Origin: Clostridia bacterium
GTDB lineage: Bacteria > Bacillota > Clostridia > Oscillospirales > CAG-272
Direction of reading: 5' to 3'
Assembly: GCA_017399305.1 (NCBI GenBank)
Contig: JAFQDK010000008.1
Span: 1 to 32,138 of the forward strand
DNA length: 32,138 nucleotides
Below are positions 6,601-14,867 of the stretch, in pieces. The first letter of the stretch is position 1. Every line of letters starts with the position of its first letter. The position numbers and the translations under genes were made by a program. The notes beneath the pieces are model-generated. The model searched no databases. It was given only the letters and a program-made list of their open reading frames with translations, and was not told the origin of the DNA.

Positions 6601-9600
6601 TCTACGAGAGTGCCGTTTGTATACCAACCTGCAATCTCATAACCTGTAGCCTCGGTTGCTGTGAGGTTGAGTTCAACGCCATCCTCAAGTACAAGACCGT
6701 TTGCATTTTCGTATACGTCAACGTTTGCAGCAGTTGCAGCAGAAATGTAGCCGCCTGTGCTATCTGCATCGGTGGGATCAAATGTAATGCCGCTGCCAAT
6801 CTTTACAAAGCGGACTGTAATTGTTACGTCGCCCTGTACGTTTGCAAGAAGCTCTGTAGGAACAGCAGTTCCCTTGCCTTCATTTCCGCCGATATTCCAT
6901 GTGTAGGTCTTAACGCGGTATCCTTCATCAGGAGTTGCGATAATTGTAATATCACTGTCACGGTAGAAGCTGCCGCCATTTGCAAGGTCCCCTGTGTAGC
7001 CGTCAAGCTCTTTACGTGTAACACTTGCAGAAATTGTGCCGTGTGCGCCGCCCTCGTCAATTTCCTCTGTAGAAATAGCTATTTCATACTGAGGAATGGC
7101 CTTTGAGCTAACGCCGATTACAACGTTTGCGGTAATATTTCCTGCCACTGTGTAAACCGTAACGTCGTTTTCCTCAACATTTTCATTTTCGTGAGCCACA
7201 CCTGTACCGCCAAGTGTCCAGTTATCGGTTTCATAGCCAATCTCGGGAGCCGCGGTAAAAGCAATATCGCCACTGTACTTTTCAACGTGGTCGCCGCTTG
7301 TGAGTGTAGTTTCGCCCTGCGCTGCAGTAACGGTAATGTTACTGTCACCTGCGAATGTTACAACAGGCTTTTCTGCGTAAGCCACCTCAATTTCGGTGTC
7401 TTCGGTGATGCTTTCAATATCAAAGGTCATCTCGCCGCCTGTGTAATCGGTTTCGTTATCTGTGTAGATAGCTTCGCCGTCAACGTAAACTGCACTTACG
7501 TAATAGTTTTCATCGGGAGTTGCGGTAACTGTGAGCTGGCTGTCGAGGTCAACATGCTCTGCATCACCCTCTGCAATGTTCACATCGGTATCGGTAGTGT
7601 CAACATTTGTGCCAATAGCTGTTACTGTACCGTTGTCTGTTTCATTCACAGTAACAACAGGCTTTTCTGCGATAACAACGTCAACCTCAAGGTTTGCGTT
7701 GAGCGCCGTAAGAGTTGCATTCTTAAGAGTGCCGTCTACGGTAACTGTATCGCTCCACTCTACTACATAATAGTCGGAATTAAGTGTGAGTTCAAAATCA
7801 ACGGGGATATATGCACCGTATGTGCCGCCGCTTGCAAGCGCTGCACCGTTGCCGTTTGCAGTGAGCTTTGCAATACCATCGTCGGCAACCTCTTCACCGC
7901 CGAGAAGTACAGCATAGCTGAGAGTGTAGCTCTGTGCATTGGTAACGATTGCACGTACGTATGTATTTTCGCTGATATTGTAAAGTGTATAGCCACCCTT
8001 GCCGCCCGAACCTCTTACGGTTGTATATGTTACGCCGTCGGTAGAGGTCTGCCATTCCTTAACTGTGTTATTGGTTTCGTTAAGGTTTGCGGTAAAGGTT
8101 ATAGAAGTGTTCTTTGCGATGTCGGCAAGCGAAATGTCCTCGCCGCTTTCCGCATCGGTTGCGGAAATTGTAGCAAGCTCTGCCGCGGGTACGCCGCTTT
8201 CGCTGTAAACCGAGGTGGTAACGCTGTATTTTTCAGTGCTTTCGATGAAGTATACAACAACGGTGTGATTCTCATCAATATTTTCGATGCTGAGGACCTC
8301 ACCTGCGTACTTATCGCCGCTTTCCCATGTGTAAATATCGCCGTTTACTACCCAACTGTCAATTACGTAGCCGTCAAGCGCGGTTGCGGTGAAGACAAGG
8401 TCAACGCCCTTTGCAACCGAGGTGCCGCTTACAAGAGAAGTGTCGTTTCCGTCATCGACAACTGCCGCAATGCTACCGCCTACGTTGCCGTTTACACTGT
8501 AGGTAACTACGTTTGATGCGGATGCAAATGCAACCTCAACCTCTAAAGCACCGTCACTTATCTGATCGCCGCTCTCTGATGCATCAAAACGGTCAATAAC
8601 AAGTGCATTGCCGTCAAAACGGAACCAATCGGGATGAGCGGCACTGTCTACAAAATACTCTGCGCCGTTGATTATCCACTTGTCAACTGCATAACCCGCA
8701 TCGGGCTCAGCATTAAAGGTGAGCTTTGTGCCGCTTGTCTGGCTGCTACCCGAAGCCATAAGGAAGAGATTATCGCCAGAACGTCCGACAACAGTACCGT
8801 TTTCACCGCTTGCAAAGTATACGGGTGCACTGCTCGGCTTAATGGTAAAGCCTGCGCTATTAAGTGTTACCTGGAAATTGCCCTTGAATTCATCCACTGC
8901 AGCACCTGTCTTGTATCCGAGAGATACTGTAAAGATGCCGGATGCAGAATGGCTTGCAAAGTACGGACAGTTTACATTGAATATTGTCTTGAGATATCCG
9001 TCTGTGTGTCCGCCATACGTACTTACAAGTGTTACGTCGTCTGCACTCATAGGAGTAGAATCCCACGTGGGAGTAATTGTAACAACAAGACGGGTAACGT
9101 CAAGCGCTACTGCCGCAACAAGTGCGTTTGCATCTATCTTGTTGCCCCTGTATACCTTAACCGTATACGCACCTGCCTTTGAGGGCGTGTAGGTGAAAAT
9201 ATCGACTTCACTTTCAGCCTTTCCGGGAGCAGTAATTGTATATGTGAAGGTTTCGCCAATCTGTGCAGTGTAATCTGCCCACTCGTTTGTGCCTGTAACA
9301 CGGCTCTGGAGTGCAAAGCCGAAGGTGTTACCGAAGGGCATTGTACCTGCAAGTGTTTTACCGTTATCGGTGAGAAGAAGTCTGTACTCTGTGGTATTGT
9401 CAGCAGTAGGTGTGCCGAGTGCATCATAATACTTTGCCCCACTTACAGAGCCAAGGTATTTTGTATTGCCGCCAACCACGATCTCAAGTTTGTAGAGGTT
9501 GGAGGCTGGCGCATGCCACTCTGCTGTAGCCTTGCCGCTTGCATTTGCAACTGCCTTAAGCTCGTCAACCGCACCGGAAACAGTGTTTATCATGCGGAAT

Positions 9601-12600
9601 GTAACGTTTGCATTTGAAAGTGCTGTGCCTGTGTTATCAGTTACAGTTGCGGTAAGCGAAATGCCGCTTCCCTGCTTGGGAGTGTATACGGGAACAGAAA
9701 CAGTTTCGATATTCTCAACAGTAATTATAGAAAGTGTTGCACTGTCGAAGCTATAGTCTGCATCATTCAATACATACTTGTGAACTTCGCTTTCGGTAAA
9801 GGGAGTTACTGTATAGAATGCGGGAGTGGGAGCATCCCCCTCGGTTGCGGGAGTGTAAACAACGTCGTAGTACCACATCTCCTCAACGTCGGTATAGTCC
9901 TCCTCGTCCACTACAGTATAGGTTTCACCCTTACCGAGAACTACTTCGGTTTCGCCTTTGACGTATACTTCGTAAATCTCGTCTGTCGAAACGCCGGTAA
10001 CCTTTTCGCCGATTGCGCCGCCCTCGCCATAAGCATACACCTCACCGTCTACCATCCAGTAATAGGTGATATCGGTAAGTCCTTCAAGACGGGTGTCAAC
10101 AGTGATAACAGCCTCCTCGCCCTCTTCAGGTTCAGGTGCGGTAATCGGAGTTTTTGTAGTACCTGTAACAGCCGCTACAAGATAGTATGTAGAACCGTTT
10201 GCATCGGCAGTAATACGCAAATCGCTGTCAAACCCTGCAGGTGCTTCGGAAATGCCGCTATATACCTTTTCAAACGCCTCTTTAATCTCGCCGTCAACAG
10301 TGAAATCACTGCCGCTTTCGGTGAGTGCATAGTACGCACCGCTTTCACTGTCATAGCCGAAATAAGGAGCGCCGATAGTGGTGTTTTCGCCTACGGTCAC
10401 AGGAGTGCCGTAAACGATAAGCTCAGTGCCGTTATAATCGGTAGTAAGATTTTTGTTGGTAGTAACGTGTGTATCGGTAGTGCCGCTTTGTACAAGGTAA
10501 TCAGCCTTGCCGGTATAAGGCTCGGCAAGCGTGCCGTAGCCGTCTGTGTAGCCGCTAACGGATAGCTCTACCTCAGAAGACGCCTTGCCAATGTGAAGCT
10601 TTGCAACATCACTGTAATATGTGATAAGCGAGCCTGCATAAAGTGCATTTATCTCACAACGGTAGAGAGTACCGTCCATCTCGGCGGTAACGTTTTGAAC
10701 TGTGAGAGATTTGCCTGTCGCCTTGTCAACATTTACCCATGACGAGCCGCTTTCACGCTTCTGCCACTGATAGTCAACTGTAGTGTACTTGTCGCCGGGG
10801 AGAGTAACGTCTACGTTAAAGGTTGCGCTTGCGCCAACTCTTGTGTGAACGTCATACGCACCGTCAATAAGAATAGGTGCAGCCCCCTCAGGCGCAGTTG
10901 CAAACGAAAGTGCTTCGCTGTTTACAGATTCGCCGCCGATACCGACAGAACCTGTAGGCGCAGTGTATGAACGTACTACTACGGTGTAGGTGTTATCGGG
11001 GAGAAGATTTGTAATCTCGCAGGTTGTTTCGGTACCGTCAACAGATGCAACGTGAATGTACTTATCATTCTGTGCAAAATACTGATAAATACGGTATTCC
11101 TCTGCGGGACGCGAGCCGTGATTCCAGGAAATCTTCGCACTTGTGGTGGTCACTTCCTCAACGCCGAGGTCCTTTGGAGGAGAAGGAGGTGCAACGATGT
11201 CACGGATAATGTATCCGAGAACAGGGATTTCGGTGCCGTTGATGGTGGTGTTCCAATGAGCGAACTGCCACTGGAAGTCATAGCCGTCTACCTGAATACC
11301 GCTTACAGTACCCGCCTTGGAAATCTCGGTGGTGTTAACGGTGCTCTCGGAGGTAGTGTGCGCATAGCCTGCACCGCCGCCGACCTTTGCGCCGAATACC
11401 ATGCCGTATGCGGTAAAGGAGGTGTTAAGCTCGTACTCATACTCAGAGCTTGTAGAAGTACCGTTAGTAAAGCTCTGGGTAATTGTGCCCGTGCCGTTAT
11501 ACTGTGTAGTAAGATTATCCTTTGTAGCTACGTTTTCAAGACCGTCCTTGGAGGAGCGGTAAGAGAAAGGATTTCCGGGTTCGCCGAGCATCCCCTCGGG
11601 AATCAGATCAAGACCGTACTGTGCAGCCGCATCATTGTATTCCTCAACCGAGATCATGCTGGTAGAAAGCTCGCCCTCTTTAGCAAGCACCATGGTATTA
11701 TCCGTACCGCGAACCTCGTATTCGTATACGATTACAGGACGGCGGTATACAATAACTGCATTTTCGCCGCTATCGTTTGCATAGTTTACCTCAAAAGTCT
11801 CATACTGTTCCTCGGATGTTGACCATGTAAAGTTATTTTCAATAGTAGCCTCAAAGCCTGCGCCGCATACAAAGCCTGCGCAAATATCGTCTACCGACCA
11901 CTCAAAGCCTGCAACTACGTTTGTCTGGAGAGTGTTGCTTGTGCTTGAACCAACACCTGCGGTATCGCTCTTACCGTAGGAGGTTTCACTGTTGTTGATA
12001 CTGTCGGGAATTTCCTCAAAATAAGGAGTTGCCTCGAGGATCGCAAGCACTTCAGGCTCGGTATACGTACGTGAAACGTCCTTGATTCTTACAACAGTGG
12101 AGTCGCTGGAGTCGAGGTCAGGTGCACAAAGTGTGATAAAAGCATCTGCATCGTCATAGGTCAGCCAACCGTCATCATAGCTGTCCCAGCCCTCGGTAGG
12201 TTCGCTGAATTCGCCACTGTCGCAGGTATATGTATACATGCACGAGAAATAATCGTTGACAGCCTTCTGCTTTTGCATTGTCGCAAAGACAAGCTGCTCT
12301 CTGCCGTCAGGGTCGTTTGCAAAGTTACCTGCGGTTACGTCGATAATAAGTCCGTTTGTGATAATGTGAGCGCCGATGCCGTCATCGTCATCATCAAAAT
12401 AGCCTCTGTGATAAAGCTCTTTAATCTGATTGTTTTCAATTTTATATACAACGCCGCCTGCAAAAATAGCATCTGCATGGCCAGGGCCCCAAGGAGAGAA
12501 CACCTGTACGGGAACAAGCGCCTCTACGCTGTCATCATAAAAGCCGCCGTAAACAAATTCCTTGGTATTTACAGTTCCGAGCGATGAATGGCTGTAGTTA

Positions 12601-13832
12601 CCGACAGCAGTTCCGCCAAAAGCATAAGCCTTGGTACAGGTTACCTGATTAAAGTTGATCGTTTCACCGTCAAGTCCGATGCCGTTGCCGCCGTCACTGT
12701 CAACCCAGCCTGCGGAAATAATTTCGGGGTAATCAGCGCCGCCGCTCGTTGCGGTAACATTACCAACAGAGGAGGATGCAAAACGAAGGCGTCCGCTGCT
12801 TGATGCACTCTGGCCCGCACCGCTTTTATGGAGTGCCGCCTTGAATGTCTGGTTAAAGCGAGCCTCAGTGCTATCTCCGTTCGGAAATTCGGGGATGAAG
12901 TCGTAGATAAAGAGCTGAGAGCCAACCATTCCGTTGCCGTCAACGCCTTTGCCTATATTGTCATAGGTATCGTGCATACCTGCGGTAATGATAACCTCGT
13001 CAATATTATCGTTGTCTACGTCCTCTGCAAGAACCTGAACAGCAGGAGTGTTGCGGAGCACACGCGTGTTCTTGGAACGGGTATTTGTAAGGTTGTCATT
13101 GCCGAGAAGATCGAACACATGTGTGCCAAGAACATCGCGTACCCAGCTTATCTGACCGTTTTCAACCTTATATTCCGCAATTGTAGGAGATGCATCCTCC
13201 ATTTGTGGGATATATGCAATAATAGTGTCAACACCGTCGCCATCAAAGTCGCCTGCCGCAACCGATACAAAGCCGGTTGTTGCATATGCAGAAACAGCGT
13301 CGAGGTTGTCGATGCGGTCGCCCTTTGCAAGATCGTATGTATTGGTAACACGGTCGCCGTTTTTGTCGGTAACGAAAAGTTCAAGCGTCGAGCCGCCGTA
13401 CCAGTACGCAACAGTTGCCACATACTCCTTGCTGCCTGTACCGTAGAGGTCAATAGGCGATGTGTCCATCATAGTAAAGCCTCTGTCATTGCCCTCGTTC
13501 TTGCCGCCAATGCGCTCACCGTCACGCACTTTACCCATGGTACCGTCATAGTCATATGAACGGAAATATCTGCCGTTCTCATGCCCTTCGACATAGTACA
13601 ACTCATTTGCCGTAAAGAGTGGGAACCATTCTTCAGTTCCGTAAGGGTTGTTTTTCTTGTAATTTGCCACTTCATCGGCATTAAGGTCACCCTCAATTAT
13701 AATGCCGAATGCATCACGGTTTATAGTAGGTGTATTTTCTTCTGCCGCCGCAATGGGAACTACGGGAACAAAGGAAAACAGCATAGCCATTACCAAAATC
13801 CATGACAGTGTCTGTTTGAAAGTCTTTTTCAT
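3699..13832 (-). CDS. Giant exported SLH-anchored multi-repeat surface protein
   Basis: 3377 residues. A signal peptide (1-30; KK..., hydrophobic core, PIAAA) leads to a region of about 120-560 with FG-GAP/VCBS-like, calcium-binding-type loops (DFDGDGVD, DVDNDNIDE). Residues about 630-870 are an unassigned beta-rich segment. Then come fibronectin III (about 885-975, PPSPPKDLGVEEVTTTSAKI), an Ig-like domain (about 985-1070), a bacterial Ig domain (about 1385-1470), and a long run of InlB-type B-repeats (about 1665-3190, pattern Y.V....NG.V......GY....W..NG). Three SLH domains close the protein (about 3196-3375, each with TR.Q/E..T...R). SLH domains bind secondary cell-wall polymer, so the protein is displayed on the surface. 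Likely adhesin or ligand-binding protein. ATG is supported by AAGGAG at 13840-13845. The TetR gene lies 30 bases upstream on the same strand. Confidence 0.88.
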   Translation of the reverse strand: MKKTFKQTLSWILVMAMLFSFVPVVPIAAAEENTPTINRDAFGIIIEGDLNADEVANYKKNNPYGTEEWFPLFTANELYYVEGHENGRYFRSYDYDGTMGKVRDGERIGGKNEGNDRGFTMMDTSPIDLYGTGSKEYVATVAYWYGGSTLELFVTDKNGDRVTNTYDLAKGDRIDNLDAVSAYATTGFVSVAAGDFDGDGVDTIIAYIPQMEDASPTIAEYKVENGQISWVRDVLGTHVFDLLGNDNLTNTRSKNTRVLRNTPAVQVLAEDVDNDNIDEVIITAGMHDTYDNIGKGVDGNGMVGSQLFIYDFIPEFPNGDSTEARFNQTFKAALHKSGAGQSASSSGRLRFASSSVGNVTATSGGADYPEIISAGWVDSDGGNGIGLDGETINFNQVTCTKAYAFGGTAVGNYSHSSLGTVNTKEFVYGGFYDDSVEALVPVQVFSPWGPGHADAIFAGGVVYKIENNQIKELYHRGYFDDDDDGIGAHIITNGLIIDVTAGNFANDPDGREQLVFATMQKQKAVNDYFSCMYTYTCDSGEFSEPTEGWDSYDDGWLTYDDADAFITLCAPDLDSSDSTVVRIKDVSRTYTEPEVLAILEATPYFEEIPDSINNSETSYGKSDTAGVGSSTSNTLQTNVVAGFEWSVDDICAGFVCGAGFEATIENNFTWSTSEEQYETFEVNYANDSGENAVIVYRRPVIVYEYEVRGTDNTMVLAKEGELSTSMISVEEYNDAAAQYGLDLIPEGMLGEPGNPFSYRSSKDGLENVATKDNLTTQYNGTGTITQSFTNGTSTSSEYEYELNTSFTAYGMVFGAKVGGGAGYAHTTSESTVNTTEISKAGTVSGIQVDGYDFQWQFAHWNTTINGTEIPVLGYIIRDIVAPPSPPKDLGVEEVTTTSAKISWNHGSRPAEEYRIYQYFAQNDKYIHVASVDGTETTCEITNLLPDNTYTVVVRSYTAPTGSVGIGGESVNSEALSFATAPEGAAPILIDGAYDVHTRVGASATFNVDVTLPGDKYTTVDYQWQKRESGSSWVNVDKATGKSLTVQNVTAEMDGTLYRCEINALYAGSLITYYSDVAKLHIGKASSEVELSVSGYTDGYGTLAEPYTGKADYLVQSGTTDTHVTTNKNLTTDYNGTELIVYGTPVTVGENTTIGAPYFGYDSESGAYYALTESGSDFTVDGEIKEAFEKVYSGISEAPAGFDSDLRITADANGSTYYLVAAVTGTTKTPITAPEPEEGEEAVITVDTRLEGLTDITYYWMVDGEVYAYGEGGAIGEKVTGVSTDEIYEVYVKGETEVVLGKGETYTVVDEEDYTDVEEMWYYDVVYTPATEGDAPTPAFYTVTPFTESEVHKYVLNDADYSFDSATLSIITVENIETVSVPVYTPKQGSGISLTATVTDNTGTALSNANVTFRMINTVSGAVDELKAVANASGKATAEWHAPASNLYKLEIVVGGNTKYLGSVSGAKYYDALGTPTADNTTEYRLLLTDNGKTLAGTMPFGNTFGFALQSRVTGTNEWADYTAQIGETFTYTITAPGKAESEVDIFTYTPSKAGAYTVKVYRGNKIDANALVAAVALDVTRLVVTITPTWDSTPMSADDVTLVSTYGGHTDGYLKTIFNVNCPYFASHSASGIFTVSLGYKTGAAVDEFKGNFQVTLNSAGFTIKPSSAPVYFASGENGTVVGRSGDNLFLMASGSSQTSGTKLTFNAEPDAGYAVDKWIINGAEYFVDSAAHPDWFRFDGNALVIDRFDASESGDQISDGALEVEVAFASASNVVTYSVNGNVGGSIAAVVDDGNDTSLVSGTSVAKGVDLVFTATALDGYVIDSWVVNGDIYTWESGDKYAGEVLSIENIDENHTVVVYFIESTEKYSVTTSVYSESGVPAAELATISATDAESGEDISLADIAKNTSITFTANLNETNNTVKEWQTSTDGVTYTTVRGSGGKGGYTLYNISENTYVRAIVTNAQSYTLSYAVLLGGEEVADDGIAKLTANGNGAALASGGTYGAYIPVDFELTLNSDYYVVEWSDTVTVDGTLKNATLTALNANLEVDVVIAEKPVVTVNETDNGTVTAIGTNVDTTDTDVNIAEGDAEHVDLDSQLTVTATPDENYYVSAVYVDGEAIYTDNETDYTGGEMTFDIESITEDTEIEVAYAEKPVVTFAGDSNITVTAAQGETTLTSGDHVEKYSGDIAFTAAPEIGYETDNWTLGGTGVAHENENVEENDVTVYTVAGNITANVVIGVSSKAIPQYEIAISTEEIDEGGAHGTISASVTRKELDGYTGDLANGGSFYRDSDITIIATPDEGYRVKTYTWNIGGNEGKGTAVPTELLANVQGDVTITVRFVKIGSGITFDPTDADSTGGYISAATAANVDVYENANGLVLEDGVELNLTATEATGYEIAGWYTNGTLVEGTEGMTEYTYVSNGNDETAITVQFREILYTIETEIENGSISVATLNDEGMARGGTSLTFTASPEIGYGVCDWLVNGVSQGVSGSTFTWVVENGAALDTPVDTFTVEAMLERNSFTVTYTDTTGGTLASETASGTYVAEGDEVTITATALDGYKFGSWKVNGKKHDETTETLTLTVTGDTTIEAVFEPDGYTVAFETVGENGTIRVTANGEKVKSGDIVDHDAELVITVTPAGTNMVSKWTVNGETPDGYEMTGTSDAALTYTTTVTGDVTVSVEIISRPTYTVTVTSGENGSVSEEEITVSRNGSVTVTALPDTYYQFDAWTVDGVLDNESGAELTITDIKKDIEVSAAFKEAIRYDVTFTVVCETGNVSTASVSVGGVEIYPTSTEPVRVVGNSTVVFTASPAMNGENNADMVASWTVNGNTVDNLSNVLTIEKLTEKTDVVLTFTEYKGYTIPVSDGGYTITDVVRTPDDTAPATEIRDGGDITFTVTPEEEHHFKKLIVNEFDIFGDAESDDITVAHNGDGSYTITVSDVNELTFTAEALMYQVVLGELLEVPESLTGKYTKLDELEKALRTEVTKVDKSYKNTTVFDIVLKYTTDGGETWLEATAEHYPAGGIKVCIPYEDIADKVDKTYNFTVIHMFTSDMDGHNIGDTETITPVKTDSGIEFTVNSFSPFAVGYYKKTYTPSYGGGLSGGPSASSDTYKVTIIATVGGRITPEGEQKYEKGEKVTFKTTANEGYVLKEILVDGVSVGAKTEYTLEITRAYRVEAIFEEVGCTEETCPMAAFSDLVYTAWYHDGVHYALENGLMVGMGDTMFGPDSKVTRAQLVTILWRMEGSPVVNYLMTFEDVPQDAWYAEAVRWATAEKIVNGYSSFEYGSNDEITREQMATMLYRYMQYKGYDISTKADINSYTDFDNISEYAVEAIQYAVGSGLIKGKSANTLNPKDTATRAEIATLMQRFCEGIE

Positions 13833-13862
13833 ATGCTTTCTCCTTTTTGATTTATATATTAT

Positions 13863-14546
13863 TTATTTTAATTTATTCGAAAACTTTTTAAATAATTGCA
13901 TACTTACATTAGCATAGTCAAACTCATTCAGTTTTTCTATGACGTTTTTTCGTTCCTCTGCGGAAATATCATAAATCTTCATCATGCAGTCAAGCGTGAG
14001 CGTAACCTTATCCGAAAGAGTATAATATCGGTCGCAAGGCGAAATGAATGCAGCAAGCTCAATGCCACTTGTTATATTTTCAAGATTACGGAAATCACTT
14101 TCGTGCAGATGCGGTAGTCTCTCGCCTAACAGATTATGCGTTTTCTTCGCCGCCCAGTCCTTGATAAATGAAAATGTTATAGGGTGGCTGTACGCAGAAT
14201 AGTATAAATCCCACGCCTTTTTATCGTTTTCGCAAAGTGCAATCTGCACCGCAATTTCCATTGCATAAGAAAGCAGTTTGTCGCTTGTACTTACCGCCGC
14301 TTCTTCAATAACATCCGAATGAAAGTCCATCAGTTCTTCAATCAGCAGTTTTAGCAAGTCCTCTTTTGTGCGAAAATGGTAGGTCAACGTGCCAAGACCT
14401 ATGCCGCTTTTCTCTGCAATCATGCGCTGTGTTGTTGCAGAAAATCCCTTTTCCAGAAAGAGCTGCGTCGCCGCACGGACTATCTGTATCTCTGTATCGG
14501 ATAACGGTGCTAATTTACTGTGTCGCTGAATTATACTGTTTATCAA
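13863..14546 (-). CDS. TetR/AcrR-family transcriptional regulator
   Basis: 227 residues. The N-terminal helix-turn-helix (about 20-66) has the TetR hallmarks: ATQLFLEKGFSATTQRMIAE, then GIGLGTLTYHFRTKEDLL as turn and recognition helix. The rest (about 70-227) is an unconserved helical ligand/dimer domain. The start is TTG at 14546. A GGAGGAAGG ribosome site lies a few bases upstream, and the next in-frame Met (residue 42) would cut the DNA-binding domain. It is 30 bases upstream of the giant surface-protein gene with no separate promoter visible between, so the two are probably cotranscribed and autoregulated. Ligand unknown. Confidence 0.88.
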   Translation of the reverse strand: MINSIIQRHSKLAPLSDTEIQIVRAATQLFLEKGFSATTQRMIAEKSGIGLGTLTYHFRTKEDLLKLLIEELMDFHSDVIEEAAVSTSDKLLSYAMEIAVQIALCENDKKAWDLYYSAYSHPITFSFIKDWAAKKTHNLLGERLPHLHESDFRNLENITSGIELAAFISPCDRYYTLSDKVTLTLDCMMKIYDISAEERKNVIEKLNEFDYANVSMQLFKKFSNKLK

Positions 14547-14566
14547 TGCGCCTTCCTCCCGTATAT

Positions 14567-14611
14567 ATTTCGTACACGTACTATATTAACACAGTTTGGT
14601 TATAAAGTCAA
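14567..14611 (-). promoter_or_regulatory. Promoter and candidate operator of tetR-surface protein operon
   Basis: On the minus strand, TTGACT (14606-14611), a 17-base spacer and TAATAT (14583-14588) form a good sigma-A promoter. Immediately downstream, GTAC-AC-GTAC (14572-14581) within an imperfect palindrome (14567-14586) is well placed for the TetR protein to block transcription. Confidence 0.6.
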
Positions 14612-14867
14612 TATCATGCTGATAAATTCTTAACATTTGAATCAACATGCCTATCAAAAAACACATTCAGTTTCGCACGCGGCGTAAAACAAAATCATAA
14701 CCACTGGTAAAACAGTGGTTTGCACCGCCGTTTTCCTCCGTTGTGCATTGTACAGTTTCTAAAACCATTTTTCTCTTGGTGTTCCATGATGAGGAGGAAT
14801 TGAAAGTATAGTAGAACCCCCACTGCTCATAAATGAACAGTGAGGGTTGATTAAGTACCGTTTTTAA
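14612..14867. other. Gene-free stretch between tetR promoter and GH127 gene
   Basis: Together with 14547-14611 this makes 321 bases without a gene. It holds an 8-bp-stem hairpin (14699-14706 with 14713-14720, AACCACTG) and the hairpin at 14815-14848. A 30-codon minus-strand frame near 14695-14790 has no ribosome site and no recognisable product. Confidence 0.5.
14815..14848 (-). terminator. Hairpin after the exported GH127 gene
   Basis: A 16-position stem (14815-14830 with 14833-14848), 19 bases past the stop codon. In the minus-strand RNA all 16 positions pair, two as U-G; in plus-strand RNA those two would be C-A mismatches, so it serves the minus strand. The U-tract after it is weak. Confidence 0.55.

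Noticed and set aside
5940-8516. Long plus-strand open frames (388 and 441 codons) opposite the giant surface-protein gene
   Set aside because: They are Cys-rich, low-sense translations with no ribosome sites or domains. They arise from codon bias in the minus-strand repeats, which have signal peptide, Fn3, Ig and SLH domains.
14695-14790. Small 30-codon minus-strand frame
   Set aside because: No ribosome site, no domain, and it overlaps a hairpin and A/C-rich intergenic repeat-like sequence.
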